NCBI RefSeq assembly: GCF_037120725.1
Contig: NZ_JBBAXC010000010.1
Span: 62,001 to 126,000 of the forward strand
Direction: 5' to 3'
Length of the DNA: 64,000 nt
Source: Bacillus spongiae
GTDB taxonomy: Bacteria > Bacillota > Bacilli > Bacillales > Bacillaceae_K
Within the stretch, counting starts at the first letter, position 1. Each line of letters opens with the position of its first letter. A program made the translations under genes and the position numbers. A model generated the notes under the pieces. It ran no database searches. It was not told where the DNA came from and was given only the letters and a program-made list of their open reading frames with translations. Positions 61,093 through 64,000 of the stretch are shown piece by piece.

Positions 61093-61474
61093 AGCTTCCC
61101 CTCCAATAGTTGTTACTGATTTGATTTTTTATGTAAATCAGGCTCCATGAACCATACTGAATTTAAATATAGTTGAACATTTACTTGCTTACATCCTTTA
61201 TAAAAAACAGCGAAACCCTTCATTACGTAAGATTGAATTTTACAATTAAAGAGCTTCTATTAGATTTAGTAGGGTTAAGAAGTACTTACTTTCTCCTAAT
61301 TTAACAGTAAAAACTAAAACCAATTTATTTATAACAAATGGGCAACAATCATTAATGGTACAAAAGCAGTCAATCCGTTTTCAATATTTACAATATAAAA
61401 TATATTGTCGCTGCTACAACGAATAATATCCCTAATACTAGTCTTACCAATATAGATATAACTCTTTAGGCGTA
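61093..61474. other. Intergenic stretch
   Basis: Holds a possible 20-residue hydrophobic peptide on the minus strand (near 61395-61457, VRLVLGILFVVAATIYFIL), with only an AAAGAG-like ribosome binding site. Otherwise nothing is seen. Confidence 0.35.
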
Positions 61475-62050
61475 TTAGATATTATCACTATGTGTTCTAT
61501 AATAATTTTCGGCAGTATCTACTGACCAATTCCAAAAGGATGACCCTTGTGACAAAAGGTATCGATCAAGAAAAAGCTCGAAATTTAAGTTGAGAATTGT
61601 AGTTTCATTAAAAAAAGGATTAATGATTAATAGGTAATTACTATCATTATTCTTTATTCTTTCTACATCTACAACTAAATGATGGCCTTCCAAAAGTCTT
61701 GCTATTGGATAGTGGTTTTGTTCAAAAGCCAATTTTTCTTTTGTACTTTTAACCTCTTCAATAGAAAATAAATAAAGCCCACCACCGATGTTTAATGAGC
61801 CATTTAGTAATAATTCAAATATGATTGCTCCATTATGAATAAGTAGAAATTCATGATAATCATCAGGTAATAGTAATCCCGTTGATTCCTCGTATTGTTT
61901 TAACTCTTCTGTATTAGAAGGATCATTAAAAGTACATTTTACATCTAAAACAGTTCCTTCTTCTCCAAGGACTTTCATTTGATTATTATTATTGAGAATT
62001 TCTTTTAATCCAATTAAAGATTTGCTAATTATTTTTCGAGTTCGATTCAT
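61475..62050 (-). CDS. SMI1/KNR4 (SUKH)-family protein
   Basis: A 191-residue acidic protein with the SUKH signature: LKQYEESTGLLLPDDYHEFLLIHNGAI followed by LYLFSIEEV. Such proteins are often immunity proteins for secreted nuclease toxins, but lone copies also occur and no toxin is visible here. GAGGTATATTT lies before the ATG. It starts at the right side of a 450-base gap and ends in another, so it appears monocistronic. Confidence 0.85.
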   Translation of the reverse strand: MNRTRKIISKSLIGLKEILNNNNQMKVLGEEGTVLDVKCTFNDPSNTEELKQYEESTGLLLPDDYHEFLLIHNGAIIFELLLNGSLNIGGGLYLFSIEEVKSTKEKLAFEQNHYPIARLLEGHHLVVDVERIKNNDSNYLLIINPFFNETTILNLNFELFLDRYLLSQGSSFWNWSVDTAENYYRTHSDNI

Positions 62051-62450
62051 AAATATACCTCATTTCAACCGTATTTTTATGGTGTGGTGGATATGAACAT
62101 ATGCACCAGACAAATCGCCATTTGGGTCTCCATAAGCATTTAACTATTGGGCTGTATATCTCTGTCTGTTGAACTATTCCAAGTAGTTCTACCTCAATAG
62201 GAACTACAGACACATTTGTGTAGTAGGAATTGGCATCTAGCACATGCGATGATTATTATATATTGCACGTTAAATTTTACTATTGTAGGCTGGTCACTTC
62301 GACCAATACTAGCTTTGGGGGGCAGAACCCAATCATCCTGCAGTTTGTTTTTGGGAAGGTTTTCTCATGAAGTTACGACAGCAATTCAATTTTGGTTAAT
62401 TCCTCTATAGTTAAGGCTTACCCAATATTTCGTTTACGAAAAATAGATAA
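62051..62450. other. Intergenic stretch, nothing recognised
   Basis: About 400 bases. Short frames are present on both strands but none has a ribosome binding site. Confidence 0.4.
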
Positions 62451-62478
62451 GGCGCTTTCACAACATAAAAGCACCTAA
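62451..62478 (-). terminator. Terminator of the 5'-nucleotidase-like gene
   Basis: GGTGCTTT pairs with AAAGCGCC (with a G-T pair) around a nine-base loop on the minus strand, followed by TTATCTATTTTT. Confidence 0.7.
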
Positions 62479-62498
62479 ATAAATGATTAATAATTTCT

Positions 62499-63908
62499 TT
62501 AAACTGGATTTAATTCGCGGTTAGTTTTCTTTAAAAAGCTTATAAACACATCTTTCACCATCTCTGTTTTTCCAACATCCAATAATTTATTCCCCTTAAC
62601 AGAAGAATATCCACATACTTCATCGTACAGCATTGGTGTTCCGGTCCCTATTTTATATACTTTTTCTTCCTTTAGACGTTCTCTGTTTACTGTAACATTG
62701 GAGAGTACACCATCTTGATAATCCCAATTTATTCCAGAGAAAGCTAAAGAGCCGATTGGAATTCCGTGCGGTCTAAACCCATTACCATATACGAGCTTTG
62801 AGGAAACCTCTTCTTTATAGCTATCTTTAATTAACCCTAAAATTTGTTCACCCTTTAGCTCAATCAATACGGGAGAGTGCATGCTTTTGCATATATTCAG
62901 TACATCCCCTTTTGTCACATTCCCCGATTGTAAACCTGCTACAGCAGCGCCACCATACATTAGACCAATTTCTGCATTCCAATGGTCACGAACAGCTTCT
63001 GCCATTAATTGAATGACATCCTTATGAAGAAGGGGGGTATCCTTTACAGTTAAAACTTCTGAAAGAAACTCATTTGTTTCCATTCTTCCCTTTTCCAAAA
63101 TCGCTTCCATACTCGGGTCGATATCAGATTCCAGCTTTATTTCACTTAAATTTCCTTCATAGCCTTCTATTTTATTACTACTATTCTCTATATCTAATAT
63201 CAAACGTAACTCCCCAACATATTGTCCATAGGATCCTGCTTGTACGATAATGACACCCGATTCTTCAACCGGACTCTCAAGTACAGTATGAGTGTGCGCT
63301 CCGACAATGACATCTACTAATCCACTAACTTCTTTCGCTATTTTCACATCGGCGTCATATCCTAAATGTGAAAGGAAAACAATGATATCTGCCCCCTTTT
63401 GTTTTAAATCAGCCACCGTTTTTTTGATAGACGTAACAGTATCTCGATTTCTAAAGTCATGTTTATTTTCATAAACATTCCCAAATTGATCGGTTGCGCC
63501 AAAAAGCCCGACCTTTACATCATTCGTTAGCGTTACGAGCAAGGATTCCTTCATCCCACCAATTATGTTCCCGTCATTTTCTACTAAATTTAATAATAAC
63601 CAAGGCACCTTTGACTTTAAGCTAAGCTCTCGTATTAGTGCTGGAGTCGATCGTAATAACTCATTATTTCCGACTGACATCGCATGGTATCCGACATCAG
63701 CAAGCATATCTAAATGCATATCGCCATTAGTAGCTAGACACTCGTTAATACTCATATCTAAATGATCTCCACCGTCTAACAATAAATAGCTTTCATTTTG
63801 TGCTTTCAGTTCACTTATTCGATTCTTTATGTATGCGGATTGTCGTAATAATTGTTCATAATTCCCGTGAAGATCATTCGTATGAATTATGGTTAATGTC
63901 TTTTTCAT
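62499..63908 (-). CDS. Metallophosphatase/5'-nucleotidase-like protein (YunD-type)
   Basis: A 469-residue protein of the UshA/5'-nucleotidase family. The metallophosphoesterase domain shows IIHTNDLHGNYEQL, LLDGGDHLDMS, MSVGNNELLRS, FLSHLGYDADV and VGAHTHTVLES, the full set of metal ligands. The C-terminal domain (about 300-469) binds nucleotide. It has no signal peptide, so it is cytoplasmic, as for B. subtilis YunD. Start ATG with a GGGGGAG upstream. Substrate may be a nucleotide or cofactor such as NAD-related compounds; not decided. Confidence 0.9.
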   Translation of the reverse strand: MKKTLTIIHTNDLHGNYEQLLRQSAYIKNRISELKAQNESYLLLDGGDHLDMSINECLATNGDMHLDMLADVGYHAMSVGNNELLRSTPALIRELSLKSKVPWLLLNLVENDGNIIGGMKESLLVTLTNDVKVGLFGATDQFGNVYENKHDFRNRDTVTSIKKTVADLKQKGADIIVFLSHLGYDADVKIAKEVSGLVDVIVGAHTHTVLESPVEESGVIIVQAGSYGQYVGELRLILDIENSSNKIEGYEGNLSEIKLESDIDPSMEAILEKGRMETNEFLSEVLTVKDTPLLHKDVIQLMAEAVRDHWNAEIGLMYGGAAVAGLQSGNVTKGDVLNICKSMHSPVLIELKGEQILGLIKDSYKEEVSSKLVYGNGFRPHGIPIGSLAFSGINWDYQDGVLSNVTVNRERLKEEKVYKIGTGTPMLYDEVCGYSSVKGNKLLDVGKTEMVKDVFISFLKKTNRELNPV

Positions 63909-64000
63909 CTCTACTCCCCCAATGATAGATTGTCAGTTTAGCAAAAATTTACTACTTGTTGTCTAACGACCACTCTAAAGAATGACCCCTACTATTTTTG
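63909..64000. other. Window end, no gene
   Basis: Short stretch after the 5'-nucleotidase-like start. Nothing recognised. Confidence 0.4.

Overview
The window looks like chromosomal DNA of a low-GC, endospore-forming Bacillaceae (Bacillus sensu lato). Evidence is the strong AGGAGG-type ribosome binding sites, frequent TTG/GTG starts, U-tailed terminators and sporulation genes: a CotH kinase, two YjcZ-type mini-proteins and a small peptide with the GPR protease motif TEFASE. No rRNA, tRNA, CRISPR array or intact insertion sequence was recognised. The left end and several intergenic stretches contain decayed reading frames, so part of the window is eroding accessory DNA.

Layout. 0-7 kb: a secreted small protein, an adaptive-response operon (adaA-alkA-ogt, minus strand), small membrane proteins, a Zn-dependent phospholipase C-like protein and a perfect 23-bp inverted repeat. 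7-14.7 kb: an MMPL exporter with its TetR regulator and two matching operators, a zinc-binding lipoprotein behind two Zur boxes, and a GNAT acetyltransferase. 14.8-24.8 kb: an Old Yellow Enzyme, a lytic transglycosylase, YjcZ, a methionine aminopeptidase, LrgA/LrgB, Nudix, a membrane-anchored beta-helix protein, GNAT, YxjI-like and CtaG-like proteins. 25-28.9 kb: an arsenical-type island (ArsR, flavoprotein, MFS exporter) with a shared Cys-Cys tail and five copies of one operator. 29-36 kb: a SASP-like peptide, GDPD, and a class I ribonucleotide reductase operon behind paired NrdR boxes and an adenosylcobalamin riboswitch. 36-43 kb: immunity-like and GNAT proteins, topoisomerase III, a TagA-type glycosyltransferase and a K+ channel. 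43-50 kb: a complete NAD salvage operon (pncA-pncB-nadD-like-NADAR-nadE) preceded by an NrtR-type Nudix regulator, both behind near-identical palindromes; then PPK2. 50-64 kb: CotH divergent from a Ser-rich protein that is probably its substrate, aminopeptidase P, a DUF2268 protease, spore-associated small proteins, pseudogene copies of the beta-helix and CCAC membrane proteins, a second nadD-like gene, Nudix, SUKH and a YunD-like 5'-nucleotidase.

The most informative parts are three regulatory modules in which genes and DNA sites support each other. In the NAD operon, nicotinamide goes to nicotinate, NaMN, NaAD and NAD, with an ADP-ribose-related NADAR enzyme inside the operon. In the nrdAB operon, both nucleotide-responsive NrdR and B12 sensing appear to act. 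In the arsenical-like island, regulator and enzyme carry the same metal-binding tail, similar even at DNA level. All functions are inferred from sequence reading; no database search was run.
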